DNA from: DATHAP01 sp963762865 | Lineage (GTDB): Bacteria; Actinomycetota; Actinomycetes; JACCUZ01 | Direction of reading: 5' to 3' | Assembly: GCA_963762865.1 (NCBI GenBank) | Contig: CAVXNC010000014.1 | Coordinates: 1 to 64,000, forward strand | Length of the DNA: 64,000 bases | In this document: in pieces, positions 57,255 to 64,000 of the stretch | Layout of the letters: each line of letters opens with the position of its first letter | How positions within the stretch are numbered: the stretch's first letter is position 1 | The notes under the pieces: model-generated | Databases searched by the model: none | Told to the model about the DNA's origin: nothing | What the model saw: only the letters and a program-made list of their open reading frames with translations | Position numbers and translations under genes: made by a program

Positions 57255-57332
57255 TCGCGCAGCGTGCCCTGACGGGCCACCGGCTGGGCTGACGGCCCTG
57301 ACGGGCTCGTCGCGCACCGGCATCATGAGCAG

Positions 57333-58973
57333 ATGGCACCCAGGGAGGCCGACCGACTCTCGTCGTCGTTGGTCGCCCTGACGCTGGTCGTCCCGGTGGC
57401 CGGACTGGCCCTGCTGCTCCGCGTGCCCTCACTCGATGCTCACTGGGAGCACCACCCCTCCCACTTCTGGCTGGTGTCCGTCGTGGCCCTGCTGAACGTC
57501 GGGCTCGGCCTGATCGTGAGCGAGCTGGCCAGCCGGAGCCGTGACGAGCGGCTCTTCCTCGTCTCCATGGTTCTGTTGACCAGCGCCGGCTTCCTCGCCC
57601 TGCACGCGCTGGCCACTCCGGGCGTGGTGCTGACCGGTCCGAACGGTGGCTTCGTGCTCGCCACGCCGGTCGGGCTGCTCCTGGCGTCGGGCTTCGCAGC
57701 CCTGTCCGCGATGGAGATCGACGGCCGCACCGCGAGACTCCGGAGCCTGCAGACACCCATGCGGGTCGGGCTCATCGCGGTGCTGCTCGCCTGGGCGGTC
57801 GCCTCCCTCGCCGGGGTCCCGCCCCTCGACCGGGTGATCGAGTCAGAGCGGGCGCCGTGGCTGCTGGTCCTGCTCCCGTTCGGGATCGCGGCCTACGCGT
57901 TCGCGGCCTGGCGTTACCTGCGTCTCTACCGGGTGCGCCGGCGCCCGTTGCCGCTCGCCGTCGCGGTGGCGTTCGCGCTGCTCGCCGAGTCGCTCGTCGC
58001 GATGGCGTTCGGCCGCGCATGGCAGGCGTCCTGGTGGGAGTGGCACGTCCTGATGGCAGTCGCATTCACCACAATCGTGCTCGCGGCCCGGCACGAGTAC
58101 CGCCAGGCGCGGTCGATGTCGGACGCGTTCGGTGGCATCTACCTGGACCGGACCCTGGAGCGGCTGGACACCCGGCAGTCGGCGGCGATGGCGGAGCTGC
58201 TCCGCGCCGACGCCGCCGGCTCCATGGACGCCGCGACCGCGCTGCTTCGCGCCCGGGGCTTCACCGCGGACCAGATCGCCCTGATGACGGACTCGGCGCG
58301 CGAGCTGGCCCGGATGGACCGCCTCCTGCGGCAGTACGTCGGCCCCCATCTCGCCGACCGCCTCGACGCCGACCCGGACCTGGCCCACCTGGGCGGCCGG
58401 GAGCAGGAGGTCTCCGTGCTCTTCGCGGACCTCGCGGACTTCACGACGTTCGCCGACGGCCGGCCGGCCACCGAGGTGATCGAGATGCTCAACTCCTACT
58501 GGGGTGCCGTGGTCCCATCCGTGGTGGAGCGCGAAGGCGGTCTCATCGAGCGTTTCGCGGGCGACGCGGTCCTCGCCGTCTTCAACGCACTCGGCGATCA
58601 TCCCGACCACGCGGCTCGCGCCGTGCGCGCGGCCGTCGCCATCCGCGACCGGTCGGCCCACGTCCGCGCGTCCGACGACTGGCCCCGGTTCCGCGTCGGT
58701 GTGAACACCGGGATGGCGGTTGTCGGCAACGTGGGTGCCGGAGCCCAGCGCTCGTTCGCGGTGATCGGTGACACGACCAACATCGCCGCCCGCCTCCAGG
58801 GTCTGTCCACGCCTGGCCACATCACGCTCGCGAGCCGGACCGTGGACGCCGCGAGGTCCGAGCCCGGGGTCGTCATCGACGTGCGGCCGCTGGGCCCGAC
58901 CGACCTCAAGGGGCGGTCGACCCCGATGGAGGCCTTCGAGCTGCTCTCCGTGGGCGCCGCTCCCGACGACTGA
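57333..58973 (+). CDS. Membrane-bound class III adenylate/guanylate cyclase
   Basis: A 546-aa protein with six to seven membrane segments in the first ~250 residues, a linker, and a C-terminal class III cyclase domain (~350-535). EVSVLFADLADFTTFADG and GGLIERFAGDAVLAVFNALG carry the two metal-binding aspartates, followed by FRVGVNTGMAVVGNVGAGAQ and VIGDTTNIAARLQGLS. It would make cAMP in response to a membrane or redox signal. The ATG at 57333 follows a weak GAG ribosome site. It converges on DUF3046. Confidence 0.92.
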   Translation: MAPREADRLSSSLVALTLVVPVAGLALLLRVPSLDAHWEHHPSHFWLVSVVALLNVGLGLIVSELASRSRDERLFLVSMVLLTSAGFLALHALATPGVVLTGPNGGFVLATPVGLLLASGFAALSAMEIDGRTARLRSLQTPMRVGLIAVLLAWAVASLAGVPPLDRVIESERAPWLLVLLPFGIAAYAFAAWRYLRLYRVRRRPLPLAVAVAFALLAESLVAMAFGRAWQASWWEWHVLMAVAFTTIVLAARHEYRQARSMSDAFGGIYLDRTLERLDTRQSAAMAELLRADAAGSMDAATALLRARGFTADQIALMTDSARELARMDRLLRQYVGPHLADRLDADPDLAHLGGREQEVSVLFADLADFTTFADGRPATEVIEMLNSYWGAVVPSVVEREGGLIERFAGDAVLAVFNALGDHPDHAARAVRAAVAIRDRSAHVRASDDWPRFRVGVNTGMAVVGNVGAGAQRSFAVIGDTTNIAARLQGLSTPGHITLASRTVDAARSEPGVVIDVRPLGPTDLKGRSTPMEAFELLSVGAAPDD

Positions 58974-58979
58974 TCCCGG

Positions 58980-59171
58980 TCAGCGCTGGGCCGGCGGGAC
59001 CTCCATGCCCTCGCACACCGCGCGCCAGACGCGGACGGTCGGCTCACCGTCAGCCAGCGCCTGTGACGGGGTGCGACCGCCGAGCTCGGTGAAGACGTGC
59101 AGCTCGGCGAGCGACTCGGCGTGCGGGCCGAACTGCCCGCGCATCCGGTCCCAGAAGTCGGTCAGCCGCAT
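58980..59171 (-). CDS. DUF3046 protein
   Basis: A 63-aa protein (MRLTDFWDRMRGQFGPHAES, FTELGGRTPSQALADG). DUF3046 genes lie just upstream of recA in many actinobacteria (Rv2738c). Here about 5 kb of other genes separate it from recA. The ATG has GATAAT 6 nt upstream, a near-perfect -10 for a leaderless transcript. Function unknown. Confidence 0.93.
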   Translation of the reverse strand: MRLTDFWDRMRGQFGPHAESLAELHVFTELGGRTPSQALADGEPTVRVWRAVCEGMEVPPAQR

Positions 59172-59213
59172 CCCGCCATTATCCGCGACCAGGAAGCGGT
59201 CGGTCGCGGGCGG

Positions 59214-59849
59214 TCACCGGCGCCAGACCGGCGCGACGTTCTTCCGGTAGCCACGTCCGAAGATGCCCGTCAGCACCGCGAGCACCGGGCCAGGCACCTC
59301 GCTGGTCGCCGCACGCCGCTCCTCCACCGAGGCGCCGTCCAGGACCCAGGCGAAGAACCGGCCACCCCGAGAGACACCGCCGTCCCTGGCGAAGGCCTTG
59401 CCCATGGCCTTGATCTCGGGAGTGTCCCGCTTGGCCTGGTAGACCCCTTCGATCTCCGTCTCCTCATGGTCCAGGTGCGCGCTGGTGACCTCGCGCAGCC
59501 GGGCGACGGCGTCGCGGGCGGCCGACGCCTCGGCCGCGCCGCCGGTCCGGGTCAGCGAGCTGATCGCCGTGCGGGCCTCGGCCAGGGCGGCAGCCATGGT
59601 GTCGTGCTCGGCGTCCAGCTCGGTCAGCAGCTCGGGGCTGACGCCCACCGACTGCAGCGCCGGCCAGGCGATCCGGTGCTCGCCTTCGTGGTGGTAGGTG
59701 AGCTGGTCGTCGAAGTTCTCCCACGCCCGCGACAGGTCGGCTGCCCGCGCCCGGTCACCGGACGGGAAGTGGTCCAGAGCCACCACGAACCTGTCCAGGT
59801 CACGCCGTACAGCGCCGTGGATCACCTTGTTCATGCTCATCTCAGCCAT
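59214..59849 (-). CDS. Hemerythrin HHE domain protein
   Basis: A 211-aa four-helix di-iron protein. Ligand motifs are VALDHF, YHHEGEHRIAWP, LDAEHDTM and HLDHEETEIEGVY, which provide the His/Glu set for an oxo-bridged diiron site. It is probably an oxygen, NO or redox sensor or scavenger. The C-terminal ~60 residues (GGRFFAWVLDGASVEERRAA) are an extra helical region. The ATG at 59849 has TAGGGT 6 nt upstream (leaderless-type). Confidence 0.9.
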   Translation of the reverse strand: MAEMSMNKVIHGAVRRDLDRFVVALDHFPSGDRARAADLSRAWENFDDQLTYHHEGEHRIAWPALQSVGVSPELLTELDAEHDTMAAALAEARTAISSLTRTGGAAEASAARDAVARLREVTSAHLDHEETEIEGVYQAKRDTPEIKAMGKAFARDGGVSRGGRFFAWVLDGASVEERRAATSEVPGPVLAVLTGIFGRGYRKNVAPVWRR

Positions 59850-59889
59850 CCGGCGACCCTAGACGGCACCGGCATTCGTCCGACAGGGC

Positions 59890-60669
59890 TCAGCCGCGTC
59901 CCCACGCCGAGCCGGACGCGTAGCGGCGCAGCCCGGCCGTGAAGGTCCCCCAGCCGAGGACCGCGAAGAGCCCGGCGACACCGAGCATCAGGGCGGCGTC
60001 CCTGAGGTCGAAGTCATCGACCAGCTCCGCAGGTACGCCGCTGACGAAGGCGGCCGGGACCGCGGTGTAGAGCAGCACCTTCGTCGCCCCCGCGAAGACG
60101 TCGGCCGGGTAGGACGCGAGGAGCAGCACCGCGTTGAGCCCGAGGTCCGCGCTCTCCCCCCGGCCGGTGAAGAAGACGAGCGACCCGGTCAGCACCAGGA
60201 AGCCGGTCAGCAGCACGGCGCTCGCCAGGGTGCCGGCGACGTAGACCAGGGTGCGCTGCGGGGTCGGGTGGGCCGCGACCGCGAAGAGGACCAGGCCGAA
60301 GGCGACGTCGCCGAGGTTGACGGTGTCGAGCCGCCGGACCAGCAGGTGCGGCAGCGGCGCGACCGGCAGGGTCAGGACCTCGTCGAGCGAGCCGTCAGCG
60401 ACCAGCGTCGGTATGCGCCGGCTGTTGGACAGCAGGCCGAGGACGAGGCCCGCGGACGTGCAGAGCACGGCGAGCAGCAGCAGCACGCGGTCGACGTCCC
60501 ACCCGCGCACGGTGGCGACCTCCTGGAAGAAGATCACCCAGAAGGCGACCCAGGCGAGGTCGTTGGCGATCATCGCGCCGATCTGCCACCAGAAGGCGGA
60601 CCGGCGGGCGGCCGCATCGGTGAAGGCGCTGCGCAGCACCGCTCGGGTCGCGGGGACGGCGCGGCTCAT
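59890..60669 (-). CDS. ABC-2 type permease (COG3694-like)
   Basis: A 259-aa protein with six membrane segments, of the DUF990/ABC-2 group (FWWQIGAMIANDLAWVAFWV, SNSRRIPTLVADGSLDEVLT). It is the last gene of an ATPase-permease-permease unit, and its ATG overlaps the preceding stop by ATGA. Substrate unknown. Confidence 0.88.
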   Translation of the reverse strand: MSRAVPATRAVLRSAFTDAAARRSAFWWQIGAMIANDLAWVAFWVIFFQEVATVRGWDVDRVLLLLAVLCTSAGLVLGLLSNSRRIPTLVADGSLDEVLTLPVAPLPHLLVRRLDTVNLGDVAFGLVLFAVAAHPTPQRTLVYVAGTLASAVLLTGFLVLTGSLVFFTGRGESADLGLNAVLLLASYPADVFAGATKVLLYTAVPAAFVSGVPAELVDDFDLRDAALMLGVAGLFAVLGWGTFTAGLRRYASGSAWGRG

Positions 60670-61454
60670 CCGCCCACCACCTGCAGCCGGCGCTGCCCCG
60701 CGGCGAAGACGGCTGCGGCGGCGGCGACGAGCACGACCAGCCAGCCGGCCTGCACGACCAGCAGCCAGGGCTCGACGTGACCGGAAGCCAGCCGAGCCGG
60801 CGCGTAGGCCATCGCCATGAAGGGCAGGGCCATCGCCACGTCGTGCAGGACGCCGGGCAGCACCTGGAGCGGCAGCAGCATGCCGCCGAGGAGGAACACC
60901 AGCTTCTGGTAGAGGAACCACATCGCCCTCGTGTCGCGCAGCCAGAAGGCCGAGCCGGCCAGGGCGTGCTGCATGCACAGGTTCGTGGCCACGGCGAGGA
61001 CGAGCGCGGGCAGGGCGAGGAGCGCGCCCGCCGTGCTCGGCGGGGGCCCGACCACGATCCAGGCGTACGCCGCACCGGGAAGCAGCAGCACCGCCAGGCG
61101 CGCGGTGCAGCGACCAACCTCGGCGGCCAGGCGCACCGTGACGACCGGCAACGGGCGCAGCATCTCCACCGCCACGGCGCCGCTGCCGATGTCGTCACCG
61201 ACCTCCTCGATCAGCCGCACGTTGATGGCGCAGGTGGCGGCCTCGGCGGTGACGACGTACCAGGTGAGGGCCGCGGCGCTGTAGCCCGCGACGTCCCCGT
61301 GCTCCCCTGCTGCTGCGCGCCAGAGGGCGGACAGGACCACCGACACGATCAGGTAGAAGAGGACCGACACCACCAGGCCGTCACGTGACGCAAGCAGCCG
61401 ACGACCGGAGACGTCGGCGGGCACGCCGAGCCGGCGCAGCATCGGCGTGCTCAC
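60666..61454 (-). CDS. ABC-2 type permease (COG4587-like)
   Basis: A 262-aa permease with six membrane segments (LVVSVLFYLIVSVVLSALWR, LVFLLGGMLLPLQVLPGVLH). The GTG at 61454 overlaps the ATPase stop by GTGA, and its own stop overlaps the next permease by ATGA. The two permeases probably form a heterodimer. Confidence 0.88.
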   Translation of the reverse strand: MSTPMLRRLGVPADVSGRRLLASRDGLVVSVLFYLIVSVVLSALWRAAAGEHGDVAGYSAAALTWYVVTAEAATCAINVRLIEEVGDDIGSGAVAVEMLRPLPVVTVRLAAEVGRCTARLAVLLLPGAAYAWIVVGPPPSTAGALLALPALVLAVATNLCMQHALAGSAFWLRDTRAMWFLYQKLVFLLGGMLLPLQVLPGVLHDVAMALPFMAMAYAPARLASGHVEPWLLVVQAGWLVVLVAAAAAVFAAGQRRLQVVGG

Positions 61455-62410
61455 GTGCGTCGCTCGCTGTAGATCTCGGCGATCACCTGCTCGAGCGGCG
61501 GGTCCACGACCGAGATGTCGCTGACCGACCACTCGTCGAGAACACGGCCCAGCACCTCGCGGATCGAGGTGCGCGAGGTATCGACGGAGAGCCTTGCCGA
61601 GGACTCGCCCTGGTCGAGGACCGTGACTCCGTCGAGGTCGAGCGGTGCGCCGGCCCGCTCGAGGCCCACGTCGACCAGCTTGGTCGAGAGCATCGTGCGC
61701 CGCATCGCCGGGACGGAGTCGTCGTAGATGAGCCGGCCGGCGCTGATGACGACGACCCGCTGCGCCACGTGCTCGATGTCGGCGACGTCGTGCGAGGTGA
61801 GGAAGACGGTGGTGCCGCCCGCCTCGTTGAGGGTGACCAGCAGCTCGCGGAAGCGCCGCTTGGCCAGCAGGTCGAGGCCGATGGTCGGCTCGTCGAGGAA
61901 GAGGATGTCCGGCTCGTGCAGCAGGCAGGCGGCCAGCTCGCAGCGCATCCGCTGGCCCAGCGAGAGGTCCCGCACCGGCTGGTCGAAGAGGTCGGTGGCA
62001 TCGAGCAGCTCGCCGAGCTCGGCGACCCGTCGGGTCTCCCGGGCACGGTCCAGCCCGTAGATGGCGGCGAGCATCCGCAGCGACTGCCGGGGGCTGAGCT
62101 CGAACCAGAGCTGCGAGCGCTGACCGAAGAGGGTGCCGGTGCGCTCGGAGAGCCTGCGCCGCTGCTGCCACGGCACCAGCCCGAGCACGCGGGCGGTGCC
62201 GGCGGTCGGGTGCAGGATGCCGGTGAGCATCTTGATCGAGGTCGACTTCCCGGCGCCGTTGGGGCCGATGAAGGCGAGCCGCTCACCACGGGACACCGAG
62301 AGCGTCAGGTCGTGGACCGCGTCGACGGCGCCGGAGGACCCGCGGAACCGCTTGGTGATCCCGGCCGCCTCGATGGCCGGGGCACCTCGCTGCAGCTCCG
62401 GCATCCCCAT
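61451..62410 (-). CDS. ABC-2 type exporter, ATP-binding protein
   Basis: A 319-aa ATPase. Walker A is FIGPNGAGKSTSIKML, signature LSLGQRMRCELAACLL (LSLGQ variant), Walker B ILFLDEPTIGLD and switch His in LTSHD. The LSLGQRMR form and the COG4587/COG3694 permease pair are typical of the same uncharacterised export family. The ATG at 62410 has GGGAGG 11 nt upstream; starts at 62446 and 62404 are possible. Confidence 0.92.
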   Translation of the reverse strand: MGMPELQRGAPAIEAAGITKRFRGSSGAVDAVHDLTLSVSRGERLAFIGPNGAGKSTSIKMLTGILHPTAGTARVLGLVPWQQRRRLSERTGTLFGQRSQLWFELSPRQSLRMLAAIYGLDRARETRRVAELGELLDATDLFDQPVRDLSLGQRMRCELAACLLHEPDILFLDEPTIGLDLLAKRRFRELLVTLNEAGGTTVFLTSHDVADIEHVAQRVVVISAGRLIYDDSVPAMRRTMLSTKLVDVGLERAGAPLDLDGVTVLDQGESSARLSVDTSRTSIREVLGRVLDEWSVSDISVVDPPLEQVIAEIYSERRT

Positions 62411-62485
62411 CGCCCGATCATCCTCCCGTGACCCGGCACCGACCATCGAATACCGGCCCGACACGATGGATGGCAACGCTGGGGC

Positions 62486-63304
62486 TCACTTGAGGAGGAG
62501 CTTCTCCAGCCGTCGGCCGGTGACCACGAGACCGACGACGCCGAGCAGCACGAGGACCAGCACGTGCCAGAGCGAGCCGAGGCCGACCGACCCGGTCGTG
62601 AGCTCTCGCAGCAGCTGCGCGGAGTGGTAGAGCGGGGACAGCCGCACCACCCACTGCAGCGACTCCGGGTAGACCGAGATCGGGTAGAACGTCGCCGAGA
62701 AGAGGAAGAGCGGCAGCTGCACGAGCGTGATGTAGCTGAAGTCCTGCCAGCTGCGCATGTAGGTCGTGCACGCCGTCCCGGCCGCCGCGAAGCAGAAGCC
62801 GGTCAGCACCACGGCGGGCAGCGCCAGGAGCGCCCACCACGACGTGATCAGCCCCATGAAGAGCATCAGGACGATGAAGGAGACCGAGTAGAGCGACCCG
62901 CGCGCCAGCGCCCAGGTGATCTCGCCGACGGCCACGTCGACGGGGGTCACCGGAGTCGCGAGCACCGCGTCGTACAGCTTGTTGTACTTCAGCTTGAAGA
63001 ACAGCCCGAACGTCGCGTCGATGACCGCACCGTTCATCGCGCTGGCCGCGAGCATCGCCGGCGCCACGAACGCGGTGTAGGTGACGACCTGGCCGCCCGG
63101 CAGCTCGACGTCGCCGACCAGCTGCGAGACGCCGACCCCGATCGAGAAGAGGTAGAACACCGGCTCGAGGAAGCCCGAGACCAGCACCAGCCACTCGTTG
63201 CGGTAGACCCGCACGTTGCGCTCCACCAGGTAGCGCGCGCCGCCGGAACCCACCAGCCGGCGGGTCAGGACCGGCGGCGCCACGCGCAGGGTGCCGGGGG
63301 TCAC
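62486..63304 (-). CDS. ABC-2 type permease (NodJ-like)
   Basis: A 272-aa permease with six membrane segments (RNEWLVLVSGFLEPVFYLFS, SFIVLMLFMGLITSWWALLA, LPLFLFSATFYPISVYPESL), similar to lipooligosaccharide-type exporters. The GTG at 63304 overlaps the next gene's stop by GTGA. It is a second, separate export unit upstream of the COG4587 one. Confidence 0.88.
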   Translation of the reverse strand: MTPGTLRVAPPVLTRRLVGSGGARYLVERNVRVYRNEWLVLVSGFLEPVFYLFSIGVGVSQLVGDVELPGGQVVTYTAFVAPAMLAASAMNGAVIDATFGLFFKLKYNKLYDAVLATPVTPVDVAVGEITWALARGSLYSVSFIVLMLFMGLITSWWALLALPAVVLTGFCFAAAGTACTTYMRSWQDFSYITLVQLPLFLFSATFYPISVYPESLQWVVRLSPLYHSAQLLRELTTGSVGLGSLWHVLVLVLLGVVGLVVTGRRLEKLLLK

Positions 63305-64000
63305 GAGACCAGCCGCCGGGTGAAGTTGCGCAGCGCCCACACGAAACCGACGGCGATCCACAGGCACAGGTAGGCGACGTGCCCGAGGGACGGCAGCAGC
63401 TCGGGCGTGCCCAGGGCGAGGTCGCGGCACAGCTCGACGCCGTGCCACAGCGGTGTCGCGACGGCGATCGGCTCCAGCCAGTCGGGCAGCTGCGAGATCG
63501 GGAAGAACGTGCCGGAGAAGAGGAACATCGGCATGATCGCGAAGCGGAAGACCAGCGCGAAGCCGCTGTCCGTTTCGAGGGTCGCTGCGAAGCCGAACAT
63601 CCCCGGCACCCACGCGACCCCGGTGAGCACCGCAGCCGGGATGCAGAGCACCGCCCACGGCGAGTGCAGCGTGCCGAAGAGCGCCATGATGACCAGGAAC
63701 ACCGCGGCCGAGATCGCCAGGCGGATGGACACCCAGATGATGTGTCCGGCCAGCACGTCGCGGATGCGCAGCGGTGACGCGAGCTGGGCGTGGTACTGCC
63801 TCGCCCACTTGATCGCGCCCAGCACCGGGTAGCTCGACTCGAACGCCGCCTGCTGCATCACGCTGGCCGCCATCAGGCCGGGCGCGATGAAGTCGAGGTA
63901 GCTGACACCGCCGAGGGTGGACGTCTGAGCACCGTCGTCGACGATGGAGCCGAGGCCGAGTCCCATCGCGGCCAGGAACCCCAACGGGGTCAACACGGTA
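63301..64000 (-). CDS. ABC-2 type permease, partial at window edge
   Basis: Paralogue of the following permease (FLAAMGLGLGSIVDDGAQTS, FRFAIMPMFLFSGTFFPISQ, VGFVWALRNFTRRLVS at the C-terminus). The reading frame stays open to the end of the window, so about 30-40 N-terminal residues are missing; the ATG at 63996 is probably internal. The ATPase of this unit should lie just outside. Confidence 0.85.
   Translation of the reverse strand, partial: TVLTPLGFLAAMGLGLGSIVDDGAQTSTLGGVSYLDFIAPGLMAASVMQQAAFESSYPVLGAIKWARQYHAQLASPLRIRDVLAGHIIWVSIRLAISAAVFLVIMALFGTLHSPWAVLCIPAAVLTGVAWVPGMFGFAATLETDSGFALVFRFAIMPMFLFSGTFFPISQLPDWLEPIAVATPLWHGVELCRDLALGTPELLPSLGHVAYLCLWIAVGFVWALRNFTRRLVS

Noticed and set aside
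56378..57280. Extension of the second DUF2252 gene to 752 residues
   Set aside because: The extra N-terminal part is antisense to the alpha/beta hydrolase and has no family similarity.

Overview
This is a high-GC actinobacterial chromosome segment, most likely from Nocardioidaceae (Nocardioides or Marmoricola-like). The assignment is by inference from the protein families, since no rRNA gene is present. The supporting features are actinobacterial LexA boxes, a B12-dependent ribonucleotide reductase, DUF3046 near recA, an RNase Y in this neighbourhood and many GTG starts. The backbone keeps the order seen in Mycobacterium tuberculosis from Rv2738c to Rv2718c: DUF3046, recA, recX, miaB, extradiol-dioxygenase-like gene, miaA, dapF, hflX, lexA with a divergent LysM gene, and nrdR. 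Between these genes lie lineage-specific insertions.

Layout. 0.2-3.4 kb: a DUF2252 protein and a SulP transporter. 3.5-6.9 kb: nrdR-nrdJ, with an NrdR-box-like site and a perfect DnaA box upstream. 7.5-11.6 kb: a secreted M15-like peptidase with three tandem repeats, a frameshifted secreted protein and a SpoIIE-type phosphatase. 11.6-13.1 kb: the SOS switch, a LysM membrane gene and lexA diverging from three LexA boxes. 13.1-25.3 kb: two GGDEF/EAL proteins, a LigD-type ligase, a frame-broken secreted nuclease, a DinG-type helicase, and an AbiEi/DUF559-like gene bracketed by two 52-bp palindromic elements. 25.4-31.6 kb: hflX, dapF, ggt, miaA, an orphan antitoxin-like gene and a dioxygenase-like gene. 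31.7-37.7 kb: a large LuxR-type ATPase regulator, secreted proteins of unknown role, a trypsin-like protease and a vanadium haloperoxidase. 37.9-44.2 kb: miaB, a conserved unknown gene and a gluABCD-type importer. 44.2-50.4 kb: a MazF-like gene, rny, an AAC(2')-I-like acetyltransferase and small housekeeping or regulatory genes. 50.6-53.7 kb: recX-recA, recA being split by a 431-residue intein exactly in its Walker A loop. 53.7-64 kb: an MFS transporter, a second DUF2252 gene, a hydrolase, a membrane adenylate cyclase, DUF3046, a hemerythrin protein and two ABC-2 export operons, the last running off the window.

Three window-wide patterns stand out. At least thirteen genes have a TANNNT-type -10 hexamer 6-7 nt before the start codon, which is the signature of leaderless transcripts. 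Seven genes carry single-base frameshifts with good coding sequence on both sides, which points to residual assembly errors more than to decay. Many same-strand gene pairs overlap by GTGA or ATGA. I see no CRISPR array, tRNA, rRNA, transposase or prophage.
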